Origin: an uncultured Roseovarius sp.
GTDB taxonomy: Bacteria > Pseudomonadota > Alphaproteobacteria > Rhodobacterales > Rhodobacteraceae
Assembly: GCA_947499555.1 (NCBI GenBank)
Contig: CANMOU010000006.1
Coordinates: forward strand, 1-64,000
Direction of reading: 5' to 3'
DNA: 64,000 nt
Shown here: positions 8,635-17,874 of the stretch, in pieces
How positions within the stretch are numbered: position 1 is the stretch's first letter
How the letters are laid out: every line of letters begins with the position of its first letter
Notes under the pieces: model-generated
What the model saw: the letters and a program-made list of their open reading frames with translations, nothing else
Told to the model about the DNA's origin: nothing
Databases searched by the model: none
Position numbers and translations under genes: made by a program

Positions 8635-9714
8635 CTAAACCGCCGGTTCCGCGCCGACAACATCCTCTTTTTTATGCCCCTGTGCGGTATCATGCAGCCG
8701 CTCAGAAGGGTCCGCCCCAACCTTGCGCGGCCCGCGTAACAGGAAAATCCGGGCCCATCCTCGCCAGGTGCCAACGGATGGCGCTGTCACATCCCGTTCA
8801 AACCGGCTTTGCCACCCTTCTGGAAGGTCAAGCCCGTGGTGATGCGCCCGTTCCAGCAGCCAGACCAGAGAAATATTTGCCAAGGGCCGCGCCGCATGAA
8901 AGCCATCAAGCTGGCCGCCCACGTCCCCGTGGCTCCCGCGAAACCAGACCTGCTCGATCCGGCCTTTCGCACTTGGGCCATCGCGCTGCGTATCCCACAG
9001 CACCGGGGCATAGGCCTTGCGCGTCTCGTTCAATGCCAGCGCGTGATAGCCGTGGCGGATATGCGGCCCCAATTCATGGTTGTGAAACGCATGTTTCGGC
9101 GTGCTGAACCGCCACAGGATCGGAAGTCCAAGGCCCAGCGCCTTGACCGTGTCCCACACACCGATCATTTCAATCTCGACCTCGGGGTGACAGCGCCTTT
9201 GCGTAAAGGCATCTGCCGCCTCGCGCCCAGGTTCGTCGCGGTAGTGACGATAGGCTGTCTCGATATGCCGCTCAGTCGCATATTGCGGCTTGAGAAGCCC
9301 AACCTGATCGATCACACCGGCCAAAGATCGAACCGCATACGCCCCGCGTGAGAAACCCAAAAGAAATATGCGATCACCAGGCCGATAGCGCGAGGCGAGA
9401 TATCCATAAGCTCTCTTGATCTGTCTGTTGATGCCCCGACCCAGGATGACATCGGCCGTGCGTTTCCAATCCGGCCATTGCACACCGGACTCGTAGTAAA
9501 GCGAAAGCCCAGAGCCCGTGACCTCGGACAAAAGCTTGTAGGCGTGACCGGCATTCGTTTCACAGCCTTCGGTCAGCGTGGACATCGTACCGTCAAGGAT
9601 AATGACATGGGTGACAGAGCTTCGCACCGTCCGCCGGACGCGTGGACCGCGCCGGGGACGCCTCGAAAGAAGGCGTTTAATCGGTCGAATGAAGCGTGTC
9701 AGATCCATCGTCAT
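8635..9714 (-). CDS. DUF2235 alpha/beta hydrolase (Tle1-like)
   Basis: 359 residues. A basic N-terminal tail (residues 1-32) leads into VTHVIILDGT, then the nucleophile elbow G120-F-S122-R-G124 in LLGFSRGAYAVRSL, the IGVWDTVKALG strand near 190 and WFRGSHGDVGG near 265. These are the hallmarks of DUF2235, the family containing type VI secretion phospholipase effectors of the Tle1 group and fungal homologues. No VgrG, PAAR or immunity gene lies beside it, so a secreted antibacterial role is not supported here. The start lies 38 nt inside the 3' end of the upstream gene and has a GGAAG site 8 nt before it. Confidence 0.82.
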   Translation of the reverse strand: MTMDLTRFIRPIKRLLSRRPRRGPRVRRTVRSSVTHVIILDGTMSTLTEGCETNAGHAYKLLSEVTGSGLSLYYESGVQWPDWKRTADVILGRGINRQIKRAYGYLASRYRPGDRIFLLGFSRGAYAVRSLAGVIDQVGLLKPQYATERHIETAYRHYRDEPGREAADAFTQRRCHPEVEIEMIGVWDTVKALGLGLPILWRFSTPKHAFHNHELGPHIRHGYHALALNETRKAYAPVLWDTQRDGPSAKGRIEQVWFRGSHGDVGGQLDGFHAARPLANISLVWLLERAHHHGLDLPEGWQSRFERDVTAPSVGTWRGWARIFLLRGPRKVGADPSERLHDTAQGHKKEDVVGAEPAV

Positions 9715-11983
9715 TCAGCATCTTCCATACCCGGTGCGGCGTAAAGGGCATATCCGCGCGCGCCACACCAGCTTGTGACAAGGCGTCTGCCACCGCGTTG
9801 GCCACAGCCGCCATCGAACCCACCGTGCCCGCCTCTCCGCATCCTTTCATGCCCATCACATTGGTGGTCGACGGCACGGGCTCGGTTGTGAAGTTGAACA
9901 TAGGCACATCCGCCGCACGGGGCATCGCGTAATCCATGAAAGACGCCGTCAGAAGCTGCGCATCCTCATCATAGATCACGCGTTCGCAAAGCGCCTGACC
10001 GATGCCTTGCACCACGCCACCATGTACCTGGCCTTCCACTAACAAAGGATTGATAAGGTTCCCAAAATCATCGACAATCGTGTAGTGGACAACCTCGGTC
10101 CTTCCGGTCTCCGGATCAATTTCAACCTCGCAAACATGCGCCCCGTTCGGGAAGGATCGCGCCGGAAGCCGGGCCGTCTCACGATGGTTCAACAGATCGC
10201 GACGCCCATCTTCTCGCGCCATTTCGGCGGCCTCCAGAAGCGTTGGTGTCAGGTTAGAACCGGGTGCGCGAAAGGTCTCATGATCAAACTGAACATCGTC
10301 TTCGGCCACACCCATCTTCTCGGCAAGATATGGCGTAAAAGCCGCAACCATCGCATCCACCGTGACCAGTGTCGCATTGTTTTGCACCGTGACCGAGCGC
10401 GATCCACCCGTCCCGCCGCCTTTCTCAATGCGATCACTGTCCCCTTGCACGACAGTGATCTTTTCAACCGGAATACCGGTCTGGTCATAGAGAAACTGCG
10501 CGTATACGGTTTCATGCCCTTGGCCGTTGGATTGTGTGCCTACATAGAGCCTGACACCGCCTTCGTCGGCAAACTCGATATGCGCGGTCTCGGACGGGTC
10601 ACCAAGAATGCTCTCAATGTAAAAACAAAGCCCCAGCCCACGCAGCCTGCCGCGCTCCGATGCCTCTTCCCGTCGCCGTTCAAACCCCGCGCTGTCTGAT
10701 AGGGCTTCAACGCGGTCCAGCACTCGGCCAAAATCACCCACGTCATAGGTCTCGCCAATCGCGGTGACATAGGGGAACTGCTCCGGTGTGATGAAATTCC
10801 GCCGCCGAAGCTCCCATGGATCAACGCCAAGCTCACGTGACGCCTGATCCATGATCCGTTCCAGCGCAAAGATGGCTTCTGGGCGGCCAGCCCCACGATA
10901 GGCATCCACCTGAGTGGTGTTGGTGTAGATGCCGTCAACGTGCAGATAGACGTTTTGTACGTCATAGACACCCATCACCACCTTGGAGAAAAGCGTCGTC
11001 TGAATGTTTTGCGCAAAAGGGCTGCTATAGGCCCCGAGATTGCAAATCGTATCAACTCGGTAGCCGGTGATGTTCAGATCACTGTCAAAACCCATCGTCA
11101 GGTCATGTATCAGATCGCGCCCGGCATTGTCCGACAGCATCGTCTCGGTCCGGTCCGCGACCCAAAGCACGGGTTTCTTCAGCATCCGTGCGGCCTGTGC
11201 GACCACAAAGGTTTCGGGGTAATCGGGTGCCTTGGTACCGAACCCGCCGCCCACATCGGGAATGGTAACGCGAATGTCGTCAGGTGACAGATCCAGGATC
11301 CGCGCTGCATTTCGTTTGGTGTTCCACACGTTCTGCCCGCTGAAGGCGATATGCAGCCGCCCCTCTTCGACCTGCGCCAGAACACTGCGGCCTTCCATCG
11401 GGTTGGCAATGATGCGATTGTCGACCAACTCCATGCGCACGACATGCGCGGCTCGGGCCAAAGCCGCCTCTGCTGCCGCTTCGTCGCCGATACCCCAATC
11501 AAAGGCCCGGTTCTCAGGCGCGTTGTCGTGCAGCAGCGCGCCACCCGGGGCCAGATCAAGATGAACATCCCGCTCCTCATAGTCGATCTCGATCAACTCC
11601 GCCGCATCGCGGGCCACATCAAGGCTGTCGGCAACGATGAACACCATCGCCTCGCCGACAAAGCGCACCCGGCCTTCCGCCAGCAGGGGCCGGCGGGACA
11701 TCGGCGTCTGGCTGCCATCGCGATTGGGAACCGACATGGCTGGCATCGGCTCGACCACGCCTGCGGCTGCCAGCCCCGCGGCATCAAGCACAAGATGAAC
11801 GCCCGCCATGTCCCTGGCCGCCTCCAGATCCAACGTGAAGTTTGCATGCGCAACAGGCGAACGCAGGAAATACCCCTTCAGGCAGCCGTCCGGCACCAGA
11901 TCCGAAACATACCGGCCTCGTCCCGTTAGGAACCGCTGATCCTCAATCCGGGTCACGGGCTGGCTGCGTCCAAATTTTTCCAT
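9677..11983 (-). CDS. Molybdenum hydroxylase large subunit (CoxL-like, form II type)
   Basis: 768 residues, full length for the molybdopterin cytosine dinucleotide subunit of the xanthine oxidase/CO dehydrogenase family. The GGGFGTK motif (245-251), the active-site loop AYRGAGR (361-367) and the late KGCGEAGTVGS motif with the catalytic glutamate (about residue 733) are present. The AYRGAGR loop marks form II, not true CO dehydrogenase (AYXCSFR), so the substrate is more likely an aldehyde or N-heterocycle. The FAD (CoxM) and 2Fe-2S (CoxS) subunit genes expected beside it are absent, as are CoxD/E/F maturation genes. It probably partners with subunits encoded elsewhere. Confidence 0.88.
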   Translation of the reverse strand: MEKFGRSQPVTRIEDQRFLTGRGRYVSDLVPDGCLKGYFLRSPVAHANFTLDLEAARDMAGVHLVLDAAGLAAAGVVEPMPAMSVPNRDGSQTPMSRRPLLAEGRVRFVGEAMVFIVADSLDVARDAAELIEIDYEERDVHLDLAPGGALLHDNAPENRAFDWGIGDEAAAEAALARAAHVVRMELVDNRIIANPMEGRSVLAQVEEGRLHIAFSGQNVWNTKRNAARILDLSPDDIRVTIPDVGGGFGTKAPDYPETFVVAQAARMLKKPVLWVADRTETMLSDNAGRDLIHDLTMGFDSDLNITGYRVDTICNLGAYSSPFAQNIQTTLFSKVVMGVYDVQNVYLHVDGIYTNTTQVDAYRGAGRPEAIFALERIMDQASRELGVDPWELRRRNFITPEQFPYVTAIGETYDVGDFGRVLDRVEALSDSAGFERRREEASERGRLRGLGLCFYIESILGDPSETAHIEFADEGGVRLYVGTQSNGQGHETVYAQFLYDQTGIPVEKITVVQGDSDRIEKGGGTGGSRSVTVQNNATLVTVDAMVAAFTPYLAEKMGVAEDDVQFDHETFRAPGSNLTPTLLEAAEMAREDGRRDLLNHRETARLPARSFPNGAHVCEVEIDPETGRTEVVHYTIVDDFGNLINPLLVEGQVHGGVVQGIGQALCERVIYDEDAQLLTASFMDYAMPRAADVPMFNFTTEPVPSTTNVMGMKGCGEAGTVGSMAAVANAVADALSQAGVARADMPFTPHRVWKMLNDDGSDTLHSTD

Positions 11984-12046
11984 GACTGCTCCACGTCTTA
12001 GGGTTACGCGGACCCTAGCGTGGCGTGGCTTGGTGTCCAGCCTTGC

Positions 12047-13177
12047 TCAGTCGAAATGCGACACAAGCACCGGCTTGGCCGGACCATAGCCATTAAAGTC
12101 TGTGGCAAGACATTCGGCATAAGCGCCCATGCCTTCGAAGATCACGTAATCTCCCTCCACCAGATCCGATGGCAGTGACAGCGGGTCAGGCAAACGGTCA
12201 AGACTGTCGCAGGTGGGCCCAAAGACAATGCGCGCCGAGTGTGCGCCCTCGCGCAGCACACCGGCCTCAGACACCACGCGGACACGCGCCACCGCGCCCA
12301 TATCCCGCGCTTCGGCCAAGGCGCCGTAAAGCCCGTCATTGAGAAACACCGCGCCGGAATCCCGCGTCGCCTTAACGCGGGCGGCAAGGCAGAATGCATC
12401 GGCAACCATCGCGCGGCCCGGCTCACACAGAAGCTGCGGCGCCCCTGGTCCGAAGACATCCTGCGTCACAGCCGCGATATGGTCGAAAATCGCCTTCAGG
12501 TCCGGCGCAGCCCCATCCCGATTCGACGCAAAGCCGCCGCCGACATTAAGTCTCGCCAGCGTAACACCTGCCGCTTGCGCGACATCCGCCACCGCGCGGA
12601 TATAGACACCCCATGGCTCTGGATCCGCACATTGCGTACCCGGATGAAAACAGATCGCCGGCACATATCCCCGCTCTGCCACCAGCTGCAACAGCATAGC
12701 CGCCTCGTCTGGCTCGGCCCCGAATTTTGCGCCAAAATCATAGGCCGCGCCCTTGACCGGAAGCGCCAGACGCACTGCAATTTCCGTCCCTTGCGGCACG
12801 ATGCTCAGCTTATCGAGCTCCGAAAGCTCATCCACCGAATAGGACGCCACGCCATGCTTTACCCCGCAGCGCACCTCCTGAGGTGAGCGCACCGGGTTGT
12901 TGTAATGCAGCAACGCGTCGGGAGCGACCGACCGCACGGCCTGCATCTCTGCCGGGCTTGCCACATCAAAAGCGGAAAGCCCCGCAGCCACTAGGTTTTC
13001 CAGAACGTGCTTATTCGGATTGGCCTTGACGGCATATGTCACCAGTCCGGGGAATCCGGCCTGAAACGCCCGCGCCGTGGCCTGTAACACCGCAGGACAA
13101 AAGTATAAAACCGCATTGTCTGGCTTTTTTCGGCTCAGGTGATGGATCGGACCCGGCCATTGAAATCGCGTATACAT
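12047..13177 (-). CDS. Fold III PLP-dependent ornithine/lysine decarboxylase
   Basis: 376 residues with the alanine racemase-like barrel and the Schiff-base lysine K51 in TYAVKANP. The glycine-rich phosphate loop NVGGGFASN lies near 211, CEPGRAMVA near 251, and the ornithine decarboxylase catalytic pair C323-D324 in GPTCDSLD near the C terminus. Eukaryotic-type ODC and the bacterial lysine/ornithine decarboxylases share this set, giving putrescine or cadaverine for polyamine synthesis. It is divergent from an Lrp/AsnC regulator, which may control it in response to an amino acid. Confidence 0.88.
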   Translation of the reverse strand: MYTRFQWPGPIHHLSRKKPDNAVLYFCPAVLQATARAFQAGFPGLVTYAVKANPNKHVLENLVAAGLSAFDVASPAEMQAVRSVAPDALLHYNNPVRSPQEVRCGVKHGVASYSVDELSELDKLSIVPQGTEIAVRLALPVKGAAYDFGAKFGAEPDEAAMLLQLVAERGYVPAICFHPGTQCADPEPWGVYIRAVADVAQAAGVTLARLNVGGGFASNRDGAAPDLKAIFDHIAAVTQDVFGPGAPQLLCEPGRAMVADAFCLAARVKATRDSGAVFLNDGLYGALAEARDMGAVARVRVVSEAGVLREGAHSARIVFGPTCDSLDRLPDPLSLPSDLVEGDYVIFEGMGAYAECLATDFNGYGPAKPVLVSHFD

Positions 13178-13286
13178 GGTCTGCCTCGAAACATTGTTTT
13201 TCTTAACATTACACCAGTTTGAGTTAAAATATGGCGGCAGTTTGGATGAATTGACGTATTATTTCGGCAAAGTGATTGGGGGAATC
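13178..13286. promoter_or_regulatory. A+T-rich divergent promoter region
   Basis: The 109 bp between the decarboxylase and Lrp-family start codons are clearly A+T-rich, with stretches such as TTTTTCTTAACATTACACC and GAGTTAAAATATGG. Both genes must be transcribed from here, so this is the likely binding region for the Lrp/AsnC protein. No clean palindrome could be defined. Confidence 0.4.
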
Positions 13287-13721
13287 ATGCATACAGACGA
13301 ATTGGATGAAGCGCTGATCGCGCTCTTGCAGGAAAACGCCCGTGCGCCTGTGGCCATGCTCGCACGGCGTTTGGGTCTTGCCCGAACAACCGTGCAGGCC
13401 CGGATTGAACGGCTTGAAACCAATGGTGTGATCGCGGGCTACACCCTGCGCGTCAATGCCGCGCGCCGCGCGCCTCTCAGGGCAACCGCCCTCGTGCGGA
13501 TCGAGGCGCGCAGCCAGCCCACGGTGATGTCCCGGCTAAGCTCGCTGCCAAATGTGCGCAAGGTGCACACGACGTCAGGCCGGTTTGACCTGATCGTGGG
13601 GCTCGAGGCGGAAAGCACCGAAGAGCTTGACGAGGCGCTTGACCGCATTGGTGAGGCCAAGGGCGTGCAAGGGTCTGAAAGCCTGATCCATCTGGCCACA
13701 AAGCTCGACCGCTCAAACTAG
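13287..13721 (+). CDS. Lrp/AsnC family transcriptional regulator
   Basis: 144 residues from the ATG at 13287, preceded by GGGGGA. The N-terminal HTH (DEALIALLQENARAPVAMLARRLGLARTTVQARIERLE) matches the AsnC-type winged HTH. The rest is an RAM/AsnC ligand-binding domain with the GRFDLIVGLEA strand. The family forms octameric discs and senses amino acids. Its position, divergent from the ornithine decarboxylase-like gene, suggests it controls that gene. The 3' end overlaps the convergent dacB by 4 nt. Confidence 0.9.
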   Translation: MHTDELDEALIALLQENARAPVAMLARRLGLARTTVQARIERLETNGVIAGYTLRVNAARRAPLRATALVRIEARSQPTVMSRLSSLPNVRKVHTTSGRFDLIVGLEAESTEELDEALDRIGEAKGVQGSESLIHLATKLDRSN

Positions 13722-15205
13722 CCGTAAAGCGTGCTCCATCGCTCAATAAGCTTTTGCTGAAGCCGCTTGGAGCGCGTGTTCCAGCTCTTTGAGCCGGGCG
13801 GCCGCGTGTCGTTCTTGCTGTCAACTTTGGCGCGCAAATCATCATTGGCAGTCAGGATCGCAAAGGCCAGCTCCTTGCCTTTCGGCGATGTGGCATATCC
13901 CGCCAGTGAACTGACAAAGTAAAGCGTGCCCGTCTTGGCCGCGACGTCGATAGGATGCTTCTTGTTGGGCGATCCATTCTGATCTCGCATCGTGACGGGC
14001 TTCAGGATAGGCCGGAGCGCGTCAGATTTCCCAACTCGGGCCAGCGCACGCGCCAGATCGACCGCAGTCAGATATGATGCATCACTTAGCCCGGAATGAT
14101 CCGCTAGAGCGGCGTTTTTCATCCCCAGTTCCTGCTGCGCCCAAATCGACATTTCCCGCGCCGAAGCCGCAAGACCTGTGCGCCGCCCGCGCCGCCGGGC
14201 CGAGGCCGTCATGCCCACAAGCTCTGCCGTCAAATTCGTCGAAAACTTCAACATATCCTGCAAAATATCCCGAAGCGGCGCACTTTGATGGCTCACCAGC
14301 ATCGGCGCATCAGGCAGCGCTTTGACGGCTTCGCCGGCTGTCACGGTGATGCCGGTCACTACAGCAAGACGCGCAAACACCTCCGTGGCATAGGCATGCG
14401 GATAGCGCACCGGCAGCCACCGCGCGCCGCCTTTGCCCAAGGCCCGCCGTGCCACGCTCCAGCGGTCATGATCGCCGCCATCGGAATAAACATAGACAGG
14501 CCCCTTGCGATCAGCGATCTGCATGCGGGCCGCACGAACCGACGGTCGGAACCGCGCCGTGCGCGCCTCCATTGTCACATCATAATCCTGGCCTTTGCGC
14601 TTCCATTCGAAATGCACCCGGTTGAAGTTGAGGTTCAGCCCGGAAATGGAAGGGTTGTATCCCACATGATCAGGCTGCCCGGGGTCGATTGCCCGCACGA
14701 ACGGGACGGCGCCCGCCCAACATCTAAGCTTGCCGGCGACACGCGTCACACCCGTCGCTTTCAACTTTTCTGCCATTGATGCCAGAACATCTGTATCCAC
14801 CGTCGGATCGGCACCGCCAGCCAGGATCAGGTCGCCCTCAAGCACACCATCCTTCACCGGCCCCGTCGCCAACAGTCTTGTTTCAAAACGATAATCGGGT
14901 CCCAGCGTATCAAGCGCATAAAGCGCTGTCAGGGCTTTCGTCACACTGGCCGGTGGCAGGCCCTTCGCTCCGTTATGCGCCTCGAGCACCTTGCCTGTGG
15001 CCGGGTCAACCACGGCGAAACTGACTGTGCCACCCAAGTTTGCAGTATCGATCAGCGTCTGCGCGCCAGTGGCTCTTGGCGGGCGGGGACCATCCGGGCG
15101 CTTTTGGGGGCGTAAGGAGACCTCGGGCGCACCGGCGAACCCGGCTGTGCCCAGCGCGCTCAATGCAGTTGTGACAAAAAAACGTCTCGAATACTTAAAA
15201 GTCAT
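13718..15205 (-). CDS. dacB: D-alanyl-D-alanine carboxypeptidase/endopeptidase (PBP4 family)
   Basis: 495 residues. All three penicillin-binding motifs are present: S87-V-T-K90, S322-T-N324 and K424-T-G426, with the long inserted domain between motif 1 and motif 2 typical of class C PBP4/DacB. The N terminus (YSRRFFVTTALSALGTAGFAGA) is an export signal with a twin arginine followed by a hydrophobic core, so Tat or Sec export to the periplasm is likely. The enzyme trims or cleaves peptidoglycan stem peptides. The convergent overlap with the Lrp gene leaves no room for a separate terminator. Confidence 0.92.
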   Translation of the reverse strand: MTFKYSRRFFVTTALSALGTAGFAGAPEVSLRPQKRPDGPRPPRATGAQTLIDTANLGGTVSFAVVDPATGKVLEAHNGAKGLPPASVTKALTALYALDTLGPDYRFETRLLATGPVKDGVLEGDLILAGGADPTVDTDVLASMAEKLKATGVTRVAGKLRCWAGAVPFVRAIDPGQPDHVGYNPSISGLNLNFNRVHFEWKRKGQDYDVTMEARTARFRPSVRAARMQIADRKGPVYVYSDGGDHDRWSVARRALGKGGARWLPVRYPHAYATEVFARLAVVTGITVTAGEAVKALPDAPMLVSHQSAPLRDILQDMLKFSTNLTAELVGMTASARRRGRRTGLAASAREMSIWAQQELGMKNAALADHSGLSDASYLTAVDLARALARVGKSDALRPILKPVTMRDQNGSPNKKHPIDVAAKTGTLYFVSSLAGYATSPKGKELAFAILTANDDLRAKVDSKNDTRPPGSKSWNTRSKRLQQKLIERWSTLYG

Positions 15206-15263
15206 ACCCGCAGTTAACCCAAGCTTCCCCCATCACACAATCCGCTTCGAGGCTCACTTGACC

Positions 15264-15878
15264 TCAACTTTTCGCCAACCCGCTCCAGTCACCCCGAGCA
15301 CGGATTTCTGTCGATGAAATCGCGGTCATCGGTACATTTACAAAACACCATGCCGGCGCATCTGCCAAGGCCAGTGCGCGCGAATGCCGCCCTTTGATGC
15401 GAAAGCGACGATAGATCTGGGACGCTTTCGAGGTTCGTGCCGAAATCCTCTGTCCGGGCCGGGCTAGCACACCAATTGGCACACGCCCCATAATCTCATG
15501 CCAATCCTGCCATTGATCGAGCTGAGCAAGGTTGTCCGCACCCATAAGCCAGACAAACCGCACGCCGGGTCTGGCCATCTGCAGGCGCGCCAGCGTCTCG
15601 GCGGTGTACCGCGTCCCGGCCTGCGCCTCAAAATCAGAAACGTGAATGGCGGGATGGCGCAAAAGCGCGCGACTGGCCTCAAGGCGTGTGCCAAGCGGCG
15701 CCGGTCCACGCGTCTTGAGCGGATTGCCGGGGCTGACAAGCCACCAGACCTGATCAAGATCAAACCGCCGCAGCGCCTCGCGCGAAATATGCACATGCCC
15801 TGCATGCGGCGGATCAAAAGACCCTCCCAGCAGCCCCACGATTTGACCGGGCCGGGTGAATGGCAGCTGATACTGCAT
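15264..15878 (-). CDS. nadD: Nicotinate-nucleotide adenylyltransferase
   Basis: 204 residues. The nucleotidyltransferase motif [11 protein letters not shown] (residues 18-28) and the C-terminal ISSTEIR motif are intact. NadD converts nicotinate mononucleotide to deamido-NAD, the step before NAD synthetase, whose gene nadE lies in this window at 40036-41694. It is transcribed away from the divergent GGDEF-EAL gene. Confidence 0.93.
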   Translation of the reverse strand: MQYQLPFTRPGQIVGLLGGSFDPPHAGHVHISREALRRFDLDQVWWLVSPGNPLKTRGPAPLGTRLEASRALLRHPAIHVSDFEAQAGTRYTAETLARLQMARPGVRFVWLMGADNLAQLDQWQDWHEIMGRVPIGVLARPGQRISARTSKASQIYRRFRIKGRHSRALALADAPAWCFVNVPMTAISSTEIRARGDWSGLAKS

Positions 15879-15996
15879 GTCCTTGTGCTGGTTCCTCGTC
15901 AGTCATTCATCACGCCCATTCTGCACAGGAGGCGACCCGGCGCAACGCCTTCGGATCAAAGCAATTTTAAGAACTTTATCCTTGTCCCCACACCGC

Positions 15997-17874
15997 ATGT
16001 TAACAGCAGCGGCGCATTCTGCGGTCTCGTTTTCTGGACGCAGACACATCTTGAGCAATCCGCGCAACATCCATGGCCACGCCAACCCGGAATCCTCAAC
16101 GGGATTACCGACGCTGTCTCTTTGCACGCGTCTGGTGAACTGCGCGAAAGACGCGATCATCCTGCAGGACACCGAAAGCCGAGTTTTGTGGATCAATCGC
16201 GCCGCAGAACTCATGTTCGGCTGGACAATCGATGAGGTCCGGGGCTTTCCGGGGGCGTCAATTGCCCAAGGCCATCTGCAAAAAATTCCGTTTAACTACG
16301 ATTTCTCCAGTTCTATTTTTGAACGTTACGTCGCCACTCGAAACACCAGAAAAGACGGCACTTCTTTCTGGAACCAGCAAACATTTTCAGTCGTCGATCC
16401 AATCTACGACGAACAAAAGCCCTTGGTCCTGGTCACCTGCCGCGACATCACCGAACAGGTCGAAACGGAAAACGAATTGCGGCAGGCGAAGGTAGAGCTG
16501 CAGCATGCCGCCTTTCACGATGATCTGACCGGTCTGGCCAACCGCAAGAGGCTCAAGAACTACCTGGAGTCTCCGGCCGTAAGCGTCGCCCTGGCCCAGC
16601 AGCAGATCGGCGTTCTGCAGATCGATCTCGATGAATTTAAGGAAATCAATGACACGTTGGGGCACGCCGCAGGTGACAGCACGCTTGTCCATGTGGCCGA
16701 TGCCTTGCGCCGAAGCACGGGCCCGCTTGATCTGGCATGCCGTTCGGGAGGCGACGAATTTGTTTTGGTCTGCCCAAAAATGGGCTCCAAAGACGCGCTC
16801 GCCGCCCGCGCCGAACTGGTGATGAGCGAAATTCGCAAACCCATGCAATGGCAAGAACAGACGCTCCATATCCGCAGCTCTATTGGCGCAAGCCTGGCCA
16901 CCCCCGGGACCACCTCGGGCGAGGCGCTCATTCATCAGGCCGATCAGGCGCTTTACGCGGCAAAAGAGGCCGGGCGCTCTCGCATCATGATGCACTCCCC
17001 CGACCTGGGGCGCGAACAGACCAGAAAAAACCGGCTGGTGCGGGATCTACCGGACGCAATATCCAGCAATCAATTCTCGGTCATGCTGCAACCGCAGATG
17101 CGCCTGTCGGATGACAAAATCGTCGGATGCGAAGCCCTCTTGCGCTGGGACCACCCTGATTTCGGCCAACTTGCACCGGTCGATTTTCTTGAAATAGCGC
17201 GGCGTTCCGGTGTCCTCGCCGATCTTGACTACCGCTCGATGAACCTGTCGCTGGATGCGCTTTTGTCATTGCGCAAGGACGGCTTCGAAAGCGTCACGCT
17301 GTCTCTCAATGCCTCGGCCGAGATTATGGCCGACACCAATTACCCCGGGCTGCTGGACTGGGCATTGCAATCACGGGGTCTGATGCCGCGCGATATCTGT
17401 ATCGAAATCCAGGAAACAGCCATTCTGCACTCGGGCGATTACACCGTCACCACAACCGTCGACAAGCTCAAACGCATGGGCGCGCGTGTTGCACTCGATG
17501 ATTTCGGCACCGGCTATGCGGGGCTTGCGCATATGTCAGCCATTGATCTGGACGAAATCAAACTTGATGGTGAAATCATCACCCGTCTCGAAAGCGACCC
17601 GCGGGCGCGCCATATCGTCAAGGCGCTGATCGGACTGTCGCACCGCTTTGGCATGTCTGTTGTCGCCGAAGGTGTGGAAACGCCCGGCCAGCTTCGGCAT
17701 CTGCGTGCCGCGAACTGCTCTGTGATCCAGGGTTTCGGCCTCGCCCATCCCATGCCAGCCAAGCAGTTTACACAGTGGCTTCGCCTCCCAGCCAAGGAAA
17801 GACGTGCCTTTGGCGACACACGCTCATCCGAACCGCGGCCAAATGCGCAAAAGCGCGTCGGCCCGGCGCAGTGA
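15997..17874 (+). CDS. PAS-GGDEF-EAL cyclic-di-GMP protein
   Basis: About 625 residues from the ATG at 15997; the open frame extends upstream but would run into nadD, and no start has a strong ribosome binding site, so the N terminus is uncertain. A PAS domain (LVNCAKDAIILQDTESRVLW, ending RDITEQVETENELRQA) is followed by a GGDEF domain with an intact SGGDEF active site and FHDDLTGLANR start. The EAL domain keeps CEALLRW, the ALDDFGTGYAGL loop and VVAEGVET. Both activities may therefore exist; such tandem proteins often act mainly as phosphodiesterases with GTP-binding GGDEF regulation. No membrane segment is seen, so it is probably cytosolic. Confidence 0.9.
   Translation: MLTAAAHSAVSFSGRRHILSNPRNIHGHANPESSTGLPTLSLCTRLVNCAKDAIILQDTESRVLWINRAAELMFGWTIDEVRGFPGASIAQGHLQKIPFNYDFSSSIFERYVATRNTRKDGTSFWNQQTFSVVDPIYDEQKPLVLVTCRDITEQVETENELRQAKVELQHAAFHDDLTGLANRKRLKNYLESPAVSVALAQQQIGVLQIDLDEFKEINDTLGHAAGDSTLVHVADALRRSTGPLDLACRSGGDEFVLVCPKMGSKDALAARAELVMSEIRKPMQWQEQTLHIRSSIGASLATPGTTSGEALIHQADQALYAAKEAGRSRIMMHSPDLGREQTRKNRLVRDLPDAISSNQFSVMLQPQMRLSDDKIVGCEALLRWDHPDFGQLAPVDFLEIARRSGVLADLDYRSMNLSLDALLSLRKDGFESVTLSLNASAEIMADTNYPGLLDWALQSRGLMPRDICIEIQETAILHSGDYTVTTTVDKLKRMGARVALDDFGTGYAGLAHMSAIDLDEIKLDGEIITRLESDPRARHIVKALIGLSHRFGMSVVAEGVETPGQLRHLRAANCSVIQGFGLAHPMPAKQFTQWLRLPAKERRAFGDTRSSEPRPNAQKRVGPAQ

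Noticed and set aside
8635-9714. Type VI secretion effector with immunity gene
   Set aside because: DUF2235 fits Tle1-like lipases, but no VgrG, PAAR, adaptor or lipoprotein immunity gene is adjacent; the downstream 145-aa membrane protein has no immunity-like features that can be shown.
9677-11983. Carbon monoxide dehydrogenase (CoxL, form I)
   Set aside because: The active-site loop reads AYRGAGR and not the form I AYXCSFR, and no coxM or coxS lies beside it, so CO oxidation should not be claimed.
12047-13177. Diaminopimelate decarboxylase (lysA)
   Set aside because: The fold is shared, but the GPTCDSLD motif and short length match ornithine/lysine decarboxylases better than LysA.
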